DNA from: Actinomyces procaprae
GTDB taxonomy: Bacteria > Actinomycetota > Actinomycetes > Actinomycetales > Actinomycetaceae
DNA: 64,000 nt
NCBI RefSeq assembly: GCF_004798665.1
Contig: NZ_CP039292.1
Span: 496,001 to 560,000, forward strand
Reading direction: 5' to 3'
Shown here one piece after another: positions 45,164 through 55,571 of the stretch. How positions within the stretch are numbered: position 1 is the first letter of the stretch; the number at the start of each line of letters is the position of its first letter. The translations under genes and the position numbers were made by a program. The notes beneath the pieces were generated by a model, which worked only from the letters and a program-made list of their open reading frames with translations, was not told the DNA's origin and ran no database searches.

Positions 45164-46165
45164 ATGGCAACGATCAACGGCATTGAACAGGGCATTTCCT
45201 GCTACAGCTACACCCAGGAGTTCATTGAGAACGACGACTGGAGCATCAACACGATCTTCGAGCATGTCGCCGCCAAGGGCGTCAGCAAGGTGGAGCTGGT
45301 CGGTGCCCAGACCTTCCAGCAGTACCCCACCCCGCGGCCCGAGGAGATCGACGCAGTGCTGGCCGCCGGCGCCAAGCACGGCGTGGAGGTCTTCTCCTAC
45401 GGCGGTTACGTGGACCTGGGGCGCATCACGGGCTACCGGATGAGCCGGGAGGACATCCTCTCCGACATCCGCCTGGACATCATGACCGCCCGCAGTCTCG
45501 GCGCGAAGTATCTGCGCGCCACCGGCTTCGAGCCGGAGCTCGCCCCCGCCGTCAACGACCTGGCCGAGCGCTACGGCGTGCAGATCGGCTTCGAGATCCA
45601 CGCCCCGCACACCCCGGCCGACGCCACCACCCGCGGCTTCATGGAGACGATCGAGAAGAATCAGCTCGGGTGCTTCGGACTGGTGCCCGACTTCGGCATG
45701 TTCATTGAGCGGCCCACCGAGATCGCCATCAACCGCTACGTGGGCCTGGGCGCCAAGCGGGAGACCCTCGACTGGATCATTGCCAACCGCCACAACGGCA
45801 TGACCGAGGAGGAGATGCAGGAGCACGTCGCCAAGAACATGGGCGGCGGCGAGGGGGAGAAGGTCGCCATCTCCGAATGGTTCGGCTACCTGTCCTTCGC
45901 GCCGGCGGAGCTCGACTCCTTCGCCGCGATGGTGCCGTATGTGAAGTACGTGCACGGCAAGTTCTACCACCTGGAACTCGACGCGGATGGCAAGGTCTTC
46001 GAGCCGACGATCCCGTATGAGAAGGCACTGTCCATACTGGCCGACGGCGGCTTCCAGGGCGCCTTCATCTCCGAGTATGAGGGCCACGCCTTCTACCTCA
46101 ACGACGCCGACGAGCAGCTCGACCGCCACCTGGCTCTCGGGAAGAGCATCCTCGAGAGCCTGTGA
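45164..46165 (+). CDS. C-glycoside deglycosidase alpha-subunit-like TIM-barrel protein (paralogue 4)
   Basis: This 333-residue protein is the most divergent of the four. Ligand positions are E144 (GFEIHAPHTPAD), D176 (VPDFGMFIE), H264 (KYVHGKFYHL) and E304 (ISEYEGHAF). It starts MATINGIEQGISCYSYTQEF and lies 14 bp after the third beta gene. The 23-nt repeat follows the stop by 27 bp. It could instead be an isomerase that handles the keto-sugar product. Confidence 0.78.
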   Translation: MATINGIEQGISCYSYTQEFIENDDWSINTIFEHVAAKGVSKVELVGAQTFQQYPTPRPEEIDAVLAAGAKHGVEVFSYGGYVDLGRITGYRMSREDILSDIRLDIMTARSLGAKYLRATGFEPELAPAVNDLAERYGVQIGFEIHAPHTPADATTRGFMETIEKNQLGCFGLVPDFGMFIERPTEIAINRYVGLGAKRETLDWIIANRHNGMTEEEMQEHVAKNMGGGEGEKVAISEWFGYLSFAPAELDSFAAMVPYVKYVHGKFYHLELDADGKVFEPTIPYEKALSILADGGFQGAFISEYEGHAFYLNDADEQLDRHLALGKSILESL

Positions 46166-46192
46166 CGGGACGGACCGGCCCCGCCCCTCTCG

Positions 46193-46300
46193 CCGAGATC
46201 GGTAGATCTTACGTACCGAGGTCGGTAGATCTTACGTGCCGAGGTCGGTAGGTGTTACGTGCCGAGGTCGGTAGTTGTTACCGTACCAACGTCGGTTGAA
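46193..46300 (+). repeat. 23-nt tandem repeat, 5 degrading copies
   Basis: Copies begin at 46193 (variant CCGAGATCGGT), 46216, 46239, 46262 and 46286 (diverged). It is in sense orientation after the alpha gene. Copies become less exact with distance from the gene. Confidence 0.85.
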
Positions 46301-46474
46301 AAGGGCGGCTGCTCTGGCAATTGGGGCGGTGAAAACGGGCTCTTCCGGTTCGAGGGGGTGGTGGTTCCAGCTTGGGTTGCGCGGTGTGGGTTAGTGGTTG
46401 GGGCGATGAGGTAATCGTCGGGCCGACGAGGACGACCCCGCTGCAGGCAGGACGGTCGTCGATGGGATCATCTG

Positions 46475-46562
46475 CAACGCCACTTCGGGGTTAACAACGC
46501 TACTTGACGGTCTGCTGAAGGGCACTGAGGTGTACAACAGACGGTTAAGTAGCGTTGTTAAC
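46475..46562. repeat. Palindromic array D: CAACGCYACTT
   Basis: Direct copies start at 46475 and 46495 (20-nt step) and an inverted copy at 46547. The arms 46490-46514 and 46538-46562 pair over 25 bp with two mismatches. It lies between convergent transcripts. Confidence 0.75.
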
Positions 46563-46663
46563 GTCCAACCGGCGCAGCAGACACCCAGCCCGGCGCCATC
46601 ACCACACCCACAAACCGAAAGCGCCGGTTTTGGTCGATATGGCTCATCCCCGTAACCATATCT

Positions 46664-46697
46664 ACCGACCTCGGTACGTAAGATCTACCGACCTCGG
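46664..46697 (-). repeat. 23-nt repeat, 2 copies, after the ABC gene
   Basis: Two copies (plus-strand starts 46664 and 46687) lie just past the stop of the minus-strand ABC gene. Orientation is again sense with respect to the upstream gene. Confidence 0.85.
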
Positions 46698-46713
46698 CGG
46701 CGGGGAAGCGGGA

Positions 46714-48735
46714 TCACTCCAGCTCGAAGGCGCCGGTGTAGAGCTGGTAGTAGGTACCGCGCTGCTCGATCAGCTGGTCGTGGCTGCCGCGCTCGATGAT
46801 GCGACCGTGGTCCAGCACCATGATCGCGTCCGAGTTGCGCACCGTGGACAGCCGGTGGGCGATCACGAACACCGTCCGGCCCCGCATCAGGTTGTCCATG
46901 CCGGCCTGCACCAGTGCCTCGGTGCGGGTGTCGATGGAGCTGGTCGCCTCGTCCAGGATCATCACCGGCGGGTCGGCGACGGCGGCGCGCGCGATCGACA
47001 GCAGCTGCGCCTGCCCCTGGGACAGGCTCGAGCTGTCGCCCGAGATCACCGTCTGATACCCGTGCGGCAGACGGCGGATGAAACCGTCGGCATTCGCCAG
47101 CTTCGCCGCCGCGATGCACTCCTCATCGGTGGCGTCCAGGCGCCCGTAACGGATGTTGTCCATGACCGTGCCGGTGAACAGGCGCACGTCCTGCAGCACC
47201 ACGCCCAGTGAGCGGCGCAGGTCCGCCTTGGCGATCTTGTTGATGTTGATGCCGTCGTAGCGGATCTTGCCGTCGTCGATGTCGTAGAAGCGGTTGATCA
47301 GGTTGGTGACCGTGGTCTTCCCGGCGCCGGTGGCGCCCACAAAGGCGATCTTCTGCCCGGGCTCGGCCCACAGGGAGACGTCGTGGAGAACCTCCTTGAC
47401 GCCGTCGTAAGAGAAGTCGACGTGCTTCATGACGATCTCACCGCGCAGCCGCGTGTAGGTGACCGTGCCGTCCGCCTGGTGGGGGTGACGCCAGGCCCAC
47501 ACGTCGGTCTTGTGATCGGCGGGCTGAACACCGCCGTCGGGCGTCTCGACGGCGTCGACCAGACCCACATAACCGCCGTCCTGCTCGGGCTGCTCGTCGA
47601 TCAGGGCGAAGACGCGGCCGGCACCCGCCAGGCCCATGGCGATCAGCGCGACCTGCTGGGAGGCCTGGTTGATGGTCTGGGACAGCTGCCGCACCATCGT
47701 CAGGTAGGAGACGATGATGCCGACGGTGATCGTGCCCATGCCGGCGAAGCCGATGTTGGTGACCTGCAACTGAATGAGCAGACCACCCACCATGGCGACC
47801 AGCACATACAGCAGGTTGCCAAGATTACCCATGACGGGCCCGAGGATATTGCCGTACTGGTTGGCCTTCTCCGAGTCGGAGAACAGCTGCCGGTTAAGGG
47901 CGTCGAAGTCGGCCTTCGCGGCCTCCTCGTGGTTGAAGACCTGGACCACCTTCTGCCCGCCCATGATCTCCTCGATGAAGCCCTCCTCGGTGGCCAGCGA
48001 CTGCTGCTGGGCAACCATGTAGCGCGATGACTTCCCGCCGAGGTTGCGGGTGGCGCCGACCATGATCGCTGCCACCGCCAGCACCAGGATCGTCAGCCAC
48101 AGGCTGTAGTAGAGCATCATCGCCAGCATGGCGCCCAGTGTCAGACCGGACTGGATCAGGGTCGGCACCGACTGACCGATCAGCTGGCGCACGGCGTCGG
48201 TGTCATTGGTGTAGGTCGACATGATCGCGCCGTGCGCGTGGGTGTCGAAGTACTTGATCGGCAGGGACTGCATGCGGTCGAACATGTCGTCACGCATGTG
48301 CTTGAGCGAGCCCTGCGTTACCACCGCCATGATCCGCGAGTACAGGAAGCTGGTGATCACACCGAGTGCGTAAACCACCCCCATGGCGGTGATGATCCGC
48401 ACAAGCGTCGGCATGACGGCGTCCAGCCCCATGCTCAGGCCGGGGGTGATCACCTCGTCGACCACCCGCTGCATGAAGATCGAGGCGATGGTGGAGGCCA
48501 CCGAGGCGATCACGATGCTGACGGCGACGATGATCAGTTGCCACGGGTAGTAGTGGAATACGTAGGCGAGCAGGCGGCGTGCCGGGTGCTCGATATGCGG
48601 CAGGTCGTGCGGGTCGGGCTGCTCGTTCCGGCTCGGCGCGGACCGGTCGGCTTCGGCTGGGGAGGTGCCGACGACGGCGGTCGCCTCACCGGAGCCGGGG
48701 CGCTCCTCGGGCTGGTGCTTGCGGTTGGGCGCCAT
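46714..48735 (-). CDS. ABC exporter half-transporter (consensus ATP site partner)
   Basis: This 673-residue protein has six membrane helices after a polar N-terminus (1-50). The ATPase domain has Walker A GATGAGKTT, signature LSQGQAQ and Walker B VMILDEATSSID with the catalytic Glu. The start at ATG 48735 lies 2 bp after the stop of the partner gene. It would form a heterodimer that exports a drug, lipid or peptide. The frame is open to 49041, but that part lies inside the partner gene. Confidence 0.92.
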   Translation of the reverse strand: MAPNRKHQPEERPGSGEATAVVGTSPAEADRSAPSRNEQPDPHDLPHIEHPARRLLAYVFHYYPWQLIIVAVSIVIASVASTIASIFMQRVVDEVITPGLSMGLDAVMPTLVRIITAMGVVYALGVITSFLYSRIMAVVTQGSLKHMRDDMFDRMQSLPIKYFDTHAHGAIMSTYTNDTDAVRQLIGQSVPTLIQSGLTLGAMLAMMLYYSLWLTILVLAVAAIMVGATRNLGGKSSRYMVAQQQSLATEEGFIEEIMGGQKVVQVFNHEEAAKADFDALNRQLFSDSEKANQYGNILGPVMGNLGNLLYVLVAMVGGLLIQLQVTNIGFAGMGTITVGIIVSYLTMVRQLSQTINQASQQVALIAMGLAGAGRVFALIDEQPEQDGGYVGLVDAVETPDGGVQPADHKTDVWAWRHPHQADGTVTYTRLRGEIVMKHVDFSYDGVKEVLHDVSLWAEPGQKIAFVGATGAGKTTVTNLINRFYDIDDGKIRYDGININKIAKADLRRSLGVVLQDVRLFTGTVMDNIRYGRLDATDEECIAAAKLANADGFIRRLPHGYQTVISGDSSSLSQGQAQLLSIARAAVADPPVMILDEATSSIDTRTEALVQAGMDNLMRGRTVFVIAHRLSTVRNSDAIMVLDHGRIIERGSHDQLIEQRGTYYQLYTGAFELE

Positions 48736-48737
48736 GG

Positions 48738-50531
48738 TCAGGCCACCTCCTGTTCCTGACTGGTGCGGTTCTGCGAGGCGTAGATCTGCTGGTACTCCCC
48801 GCCGGCCGCCATGAGCTCGGCGTGCGTGCCGCGCTCCAGGATGTGGCCGTCGTCGAGCACGATGATCTGGTCGGCATGCTCCACTGAACTCAGGCGCTGG
48901 GCGATGATGATCTTGGTGGTGTCCGGGATCTGCTCGGCGAAGGCGCGGCGGATGAGTGCGTCGGTGCGCGTGTCGACGGCGGAGGTGGAGTCGTCCAGGA
49001 TCAGGATCTGCGGCTTCTTCAGCAGGGCGCGGGCGATGCACAGCCGCTGCTTCTGGCCGCCGGAGACGTTGGTGCCTCCCTGCTCGATGCGAGTGTCGTA
49101 GCCGTCGGGGAACTGGCGGACGAACTCGTCGGCCTGGGCGAGCTCGCAGGCGTGGATGAGCTCGGCGTCGGTGGCGTCGGGGTCGCCCCAGCGCAGGTTC
49201 TCCTTGATGGTGCCGGCGAACAGGACGTTCTTCTGCAGGACGACGGCGACGGCGTCGCGCAGGGTCTCCAGGTCGTAGTCGCGCACATCCACGCCACCCA
49301 CGGTCACCCGGCCGGAGGTGGTGTCATACAGGCGGGAGATGAGCTGGATGAGGGTGGTCTTGGCCGAGCCGGTTCCGCCCACGATTCCGAGGGTGGATCC
49401 CGACGGGATCGTCAGGTCGATGCCGTGCAGGACGTCGGACTCGGCGTCGTCGGAGTAGCGGAAGGAGACGCCCTCGAAGCGGACCTCGCCGTCGGGAACC
49501 GAGGTGCGTCCGTCGGCGGGAGAGGTGAGGCTGGGACGGTGCTCGATGACCTCGGCGATGCGGTTGGCGGACTCCACCGACATCGACACCATAACGAAGA
49601 TGAACGCGAGCATCATCATGGAGGCGAGGATCTGCACGCCGTAGGTCATCAGGGAGGAGAACTCGCCTGTGGTCAGCTCGGTCGCGCCGCTGGCCACAAC
49701 CACGCGCGCGCCCAGGTAGTTGACCAGCATCAGTGCCACGTAAATGAAGAAGACCATGATCGGGCCGTTGAGGGCGAGGATCTTCTCGGCGTAGGTGAAG
49801 TCCTTGCGGACCTGTTGGGAGGCGGCGCGGAACTTCGTCTTCTCGTGCTCCTCGGTGACGAAGGACTTGACCACCCGGATGGCGGAGACGTTCTCCTGCA
49901 CGGAGTTGTTCAGGGCGTCGTACTTCTTGAAGATCCGCCGGAAGATTGGGAACACGTAGGCGGCCAGGCCGATAAGTGCGCCTCCGAGCAGCGGCAGCAT
50001 GATGATGAAGATCAGCGCCAGGCGCGCGTTGATCGTGAGCGTCATGATGATGGAGAAGACCACCATCAGCGGCACGCGCACGGCCACGCGGATGATCATC
50101 TGGTAGGCGTTCTGTACGTTGGTGACGTCGGTGGTCATGCGGGTCACCAGCGACGACGTCGAGAAGTGGTCGATGTCCGCGAAGGAGAAGTCCTGCACCC
50201 GGTAGAACAGGTCCTGGCGCAGGTTGCGGGCGAGGCCGGCGGCGGCTGTGGCGGCGCGCACGCCGGACATGACGCCGCAGGCGAGCGAGATGAGCGCCAT
50301 GACCACGAGTGCCAGGCCTATGCGCAGGATGGGGCCCATGGAGCTGCCGGTGAGTGTGTCGATGAGCTCGGCCATCATCAGGGGCAGGATGCACTCGAGC
50401 CCGGCCTCGCCCACCATGAACAGCGGCGCCTGCAGCGACGGCTTGCGGTACTCACGCAGGCTGCGCATGAGTGTGCGTACGGTCTTCACAGAGGTCTTCC
50501 ACCAATTGTTCGGGCGGTTGGATGGCGGCAT
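48738..50531 (-). CDS. ABC exporter half-transporter (degenerate ATP site partner)
   Basis: This 597-residue protein has six helices and an ATPase domain with Walker A GGTGSAKTT, signature VSGGQKQ and Walker B ILILDDSTSAVD. Asp replaces the catalytic Glu. This combination is typical of one half of heterodimeric exporters such as TM287/288 and EfrCD. It lies first in a two-gene operon, just downstream of the broken AraC gene. Confidence 0.92.
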   Translation of the reverse strand: MPPSNRPNNWWKTSVKTVRTLMRSLREYRKPSLQAPLFMVGEAGLECILPLMMAELIDTLTGSSMGPILRIGLALVVMALISLACGVMSGVRAATAAAGLARNLRQDLFYRVQDFSFADIDHFSTSSLVTRMTTDVTNVQNAYQMIIRVAVRVPLMVVFSIIMTLTINARLALIFIIMLPLLGGALIGLAAYVFPIFRRIFKKYDALNNSVQENVSAIRVVKSFVTEEHEKTKFRAASQQVRKDFTYAEKILALNGPIMVFFIYVALMLVNYLGARVVVASGATELTTGEFSSLMTYGVQILASMMMLAFIFVMVSMSVESANRIAEVIEHRPSLTSPADGRTSVPDGEVRFEGVSFRYSDDAESDVLHGIDLTIPSGSTLGIVGGTGSAKTTLIQLISRLYDTTSGRVTVGGVDVRDYDLETLRDAVAVVLQKNVLFAGTIKENLRWGDPDATDAELIHACELAQADEFVRQFPDGYDTRIEQGGTNVSGGQKQRLCIARALLKKPQILILDDSTSAVDTRTDALIRRAFAEQIPDTTKIIIAQRLSSVEHADQIIVLDDGHILERGTHAELMAAGGEYQQIYASQNRTSQEQEVA

Positions 50532-50604
50532 AGTCTACCGAGCCGCGGTTCCCGGGCACAATGTGCACCGGCGCAGTATTGGTGATATGCGGTTGAGGGT
50601 GGCC

Positions 50605-50804
50605 TCAGTCGCCGTCGAGTGCGCGCACGACCCTGGCGGGTATACCCCGGCGACGACGCTCCCGCCGGGCACGTCCTTGGTGACGACGGCGCCTGCGGCC
50701 ACGACGACGCTGCTGTCGATGGTCACGCCCGGCAGCACGGTGACGTTGCCGCCCAGCCACACGTGGTACTCCAGGCCGACCTCGAGCCTGTCGAGCTCGC
50801 TCAT
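50605..50804 (-). pseudogene. Hexapeptide-repeat acetyltransferase, C-terminal fragment
   Basis: The frame reads LEVGLEYHVWLGGNVTVLPG and VVVAAGAVVTKDVPGGSVVAG, the left-handed beta-helix end of maltose/galactoside O-acetyltransferases. It then shifts frame into IPARVVRALDGD and stops at 50605. The N-terminal two thirds are absent and the fragment abuts the AraC remnant, so a deletion joined two genes. Confidence 0.75.
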
Positions 50805-51740
50805 TGACTCCGGGGGAATGCCCGAAATAGCCCTGGTAGGCCCGGTAGAAGTTGCTCGTGCTGGAGTAGCCCACGGTCCGGGTGATCTCCTCCACCGGCA
50901 ACGTGGTCCGCTCCACCAGCAGGGCGGCTCGTTCCACGCGCAACTGGAGGACCAGTTGGGAGAAGTTCTTGCCGGTCTCCTTACGAATCAGCGTGCTCAG
51001 GTAGTTGGGGTGGTAGCCCAGGCGGTCGGCCAGCACCCGCAAGCTTGCCCTGCCCAGGTCCCGGGATTGCGTGTCGGACGTGCTCTGCCCGCCATTCCCG
51101 GGCCACGAGCTCCACCAGCGCCAGTGCCAGCGGCTTGAGCACCTGCTGGGAGTCGCCGCGGCAGTTGGCGTATTCCACCATCATGATCTCCAGCAGCCCG
51201 TGCACGGGGGAGGAGGCGGGGATGGTGACGTGCCGGAAGGCGTCACTGAAGGTGTCGTCGCGCAGACCCAGATAGAGGTCCAATAGCTCGGCGTCGGCCA
51301 TGACCGGTGGGAGGAAGTCCCGGTAGAAGGCCTGGGCGCGCACCAGCACGCCCACAGTGGTGCACTGGTCTCCCGCGCTGGAAGCGCAGCGCGTAGCCGT
51401 TGAAGGGCTGCCCGGCGTACATCTGGCCCCCGTGGACGGTCACCAGGTTCCCGGGCCGGTGGCTGAGCGCCCGGTAATCGCCCTGGTAGGCGTAATTGAG
51501 GAAGAAGAACCCGTGGCGGTGGAAACGCTCACCAATGCTGCTGCCGCGGAAGGCACAGACCATGACGTCCTCGTCGTCCCCGCCGAACCACTCGAAGCCG
51601 ACCTCGGCGCCGTCGGTTCCGGGTACCTCCCGGATGGAGAAGTGTCCAAATCCGGCATAAACGAGTCGGCGAGGGCGGTGCTCGTTTCGCAGATCGTTGG
51701 AATTACACCATTCCTCCAGCCACCATAAGACGCACCGGTG
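50805..51740 (-). pseudogene. AraC-family regulator broken by two frameshifts
   Basis: The sensor half reads FGHFSIREVPG and YRALSHRPGNLVTVHGGQMY in one frame to about 51370. The middle, VGVLVRAQAFYRDFLPP to WRAEHVRHAIPG, is in a second frame to about 51065. The DNA-binding half, LGYHPNYLSTLIRKETG and TRTVGYSSTSNFYRAYQGYF, is in a third. The joined protein is about 310 residues. It lies upstream of the ABC exporter operon, which it may once have controlled. The 5' limit is approximate. Confidence 0.8.
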
Positions 51741-51891
51741 GTGTTCGTGCCGAATCTGGACAGCACGCGGGGCGTTCACTGGGAGTGGGCGTGGACGGGT
51801 TCGCGCTGGGGCTGTGCGCCGCAGCCGGGGCGGAGGCGACGGGAGCGTCGGTGGGTCGGCCCGGAGGCGCGGCAAGGCGAGCGGGATGGCT

Positions 51892-51999
51892 TACTACGCC
51901 GATTCGCCGTCTACTACGCCGGTCAGCGGTCGGTTGAACGCCTGACAGGTACACAACCGACCGCTAACCGGCGTACCCAACGCCGAAGTGGCGTAGTAG
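51892..51999. repeat. Palindromic array E: TACTACGCCG
   Basis: Direct copies start at 51892 and 51912 (20-nt step); the inverted core starts near 51969 and 51989 (20-nt step). The inner arms 51915-51936 and 51954-51975 pair over 22 bp with one mismatch. The rest of the gap up to 52288 shows no gene. Confidence 0.75.
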
Positions 52000-52287
52000 A
52001 AACGGCCGACTATGAGCAACGACGACCTCGTATAGCCCCCCGTGATAGCAGAACTGCTGCAGCAGCTGGTTGACTGCGGACCGCGGAAGCACCGGGGCGT
52101 TTAGAAGGAGGTGTCGAAGGCCGAACCCAGTCGGCGCGACGCAGATGCCTCCGGCAAGCGCACTCCCAACAACACTTCAAACCCGGAGGACTAACGAAGC
52201 CTCCTCCTAGCTATACCGGCAGCGGTAAGGGGCACAGGTCGGAATCGGCATGGCGCGCTCAGCCACCAACCATTGAGGGCGCGCCAC

Positions 52288-52330
52288 TGCCATATCGACC
52301 GACCTCAATGGTTATAGCGAACGACCTCGA
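52288..52330 (-). repeat. Degenerate 23-nt repeat copies after the TSUP gene
   Basis: Two weak copies, with GAGGTCGG and GAGGTCG cores on the minus strand, lie just past the stop at 52341. Between them is GCTATAAC, which also follows the last copy of the array at 36536. Confidence 0.55.
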
Positions 52331-52340
52331 CGAGAGAGGG

Positions 52341-53122
52341 CTAGGCGGTCAGTCCGGCGGTCAGGTTGCGGGCGGAGACGGCTAGTAGCGCCGCCATGAG
52401 CACAATGTAGAAGCGGCGCACCGCGGCGTTTGAGCAGCGGCGGTTGATCCGTGTGCCCACCAGCCCGCCGACGACGGCCGCAGCCACCACCACCGGCAGG
52501 GCCCGGAACGTGAAGTCGGCGGGCACGCCACTGATGGCCACCGCGGCCAGCTTGGTGATCTGGGAGAAGAAGATCGTCGCCAGCGAGTAGACGGTCGCCT
52601 CCTTCATCTCGAAGGAGAACAGCAGTGTCAGCAGGGCGATGTTCAACGGCCCGCCGCCGATCCCGAGGAACACCGAGATCGCCCCCAGGAACACCCCGAC
52701 CGCGGCCACCGCCGCCGCATTGCGCAGCCGCCAGTGCGGCAGGCGCTGCGCCGCCAGCGTGTAGGCGAGGATGCCCAGCAGGGTGACGCCCAGCAGGCCC
52801 GCCTGGACCGCCTTGATCCGTCCCTCGCCCAGCGAGTCCGCGGCCAGGTTGAACAGCCGTTCGCCGATCCAGCCGCCGGCCATGGACCCCGCCGACACCG
52901 ATATGACCAGGCGCGCCTCGAAGCGGAAGCCCGCCCGCAGCTGGGCCGCGATCGAGACCAGGCACATGGCGAATACCGCCACCGCCGAGTACACGCCGAT
53001 GGAGGCGGCCCCGTGCACGCCCATGAGGTCGAGCAGGGGCTTGATGATGACGCCGCCGCCCAGGCCGGCCACCGCTCCCGCGGTGGTGGCGGCCAGGACG
53101 ACGACGGCGTACAGGGCCTCGG

Positions 53123-53126
<4 letters not shown>
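52341..53126 (-). CDS. TSUP-family (TauE/SafE) membrane transporter
   Basis: This 261-residue membrane protein has about eight helices in two repeats: GAVAGLGGGVIIKPLLDLMG in the first and FLGAISVFLGIGGGPLNIAL in the second. TSUP proteins export sulfite, sulfoacetate or other small organic anions. I took GTG 53126, which overlaps the stop of the upstream kinase-like gene (GTGA). The frame is open to 53225, but that part is antisense-like in composition and inside the neighbour. The substrate is unknown. Confidence 0.85.

Positions 53127-55571
<2,445 letters not shown>

Noticed and set aside
49152..50585. A 477-codon frame opposite the ABC exporter
   Set aside because: It is the shadow of an ABC gene with all ATPase motifs; the product is His/Gly/Val-rich.
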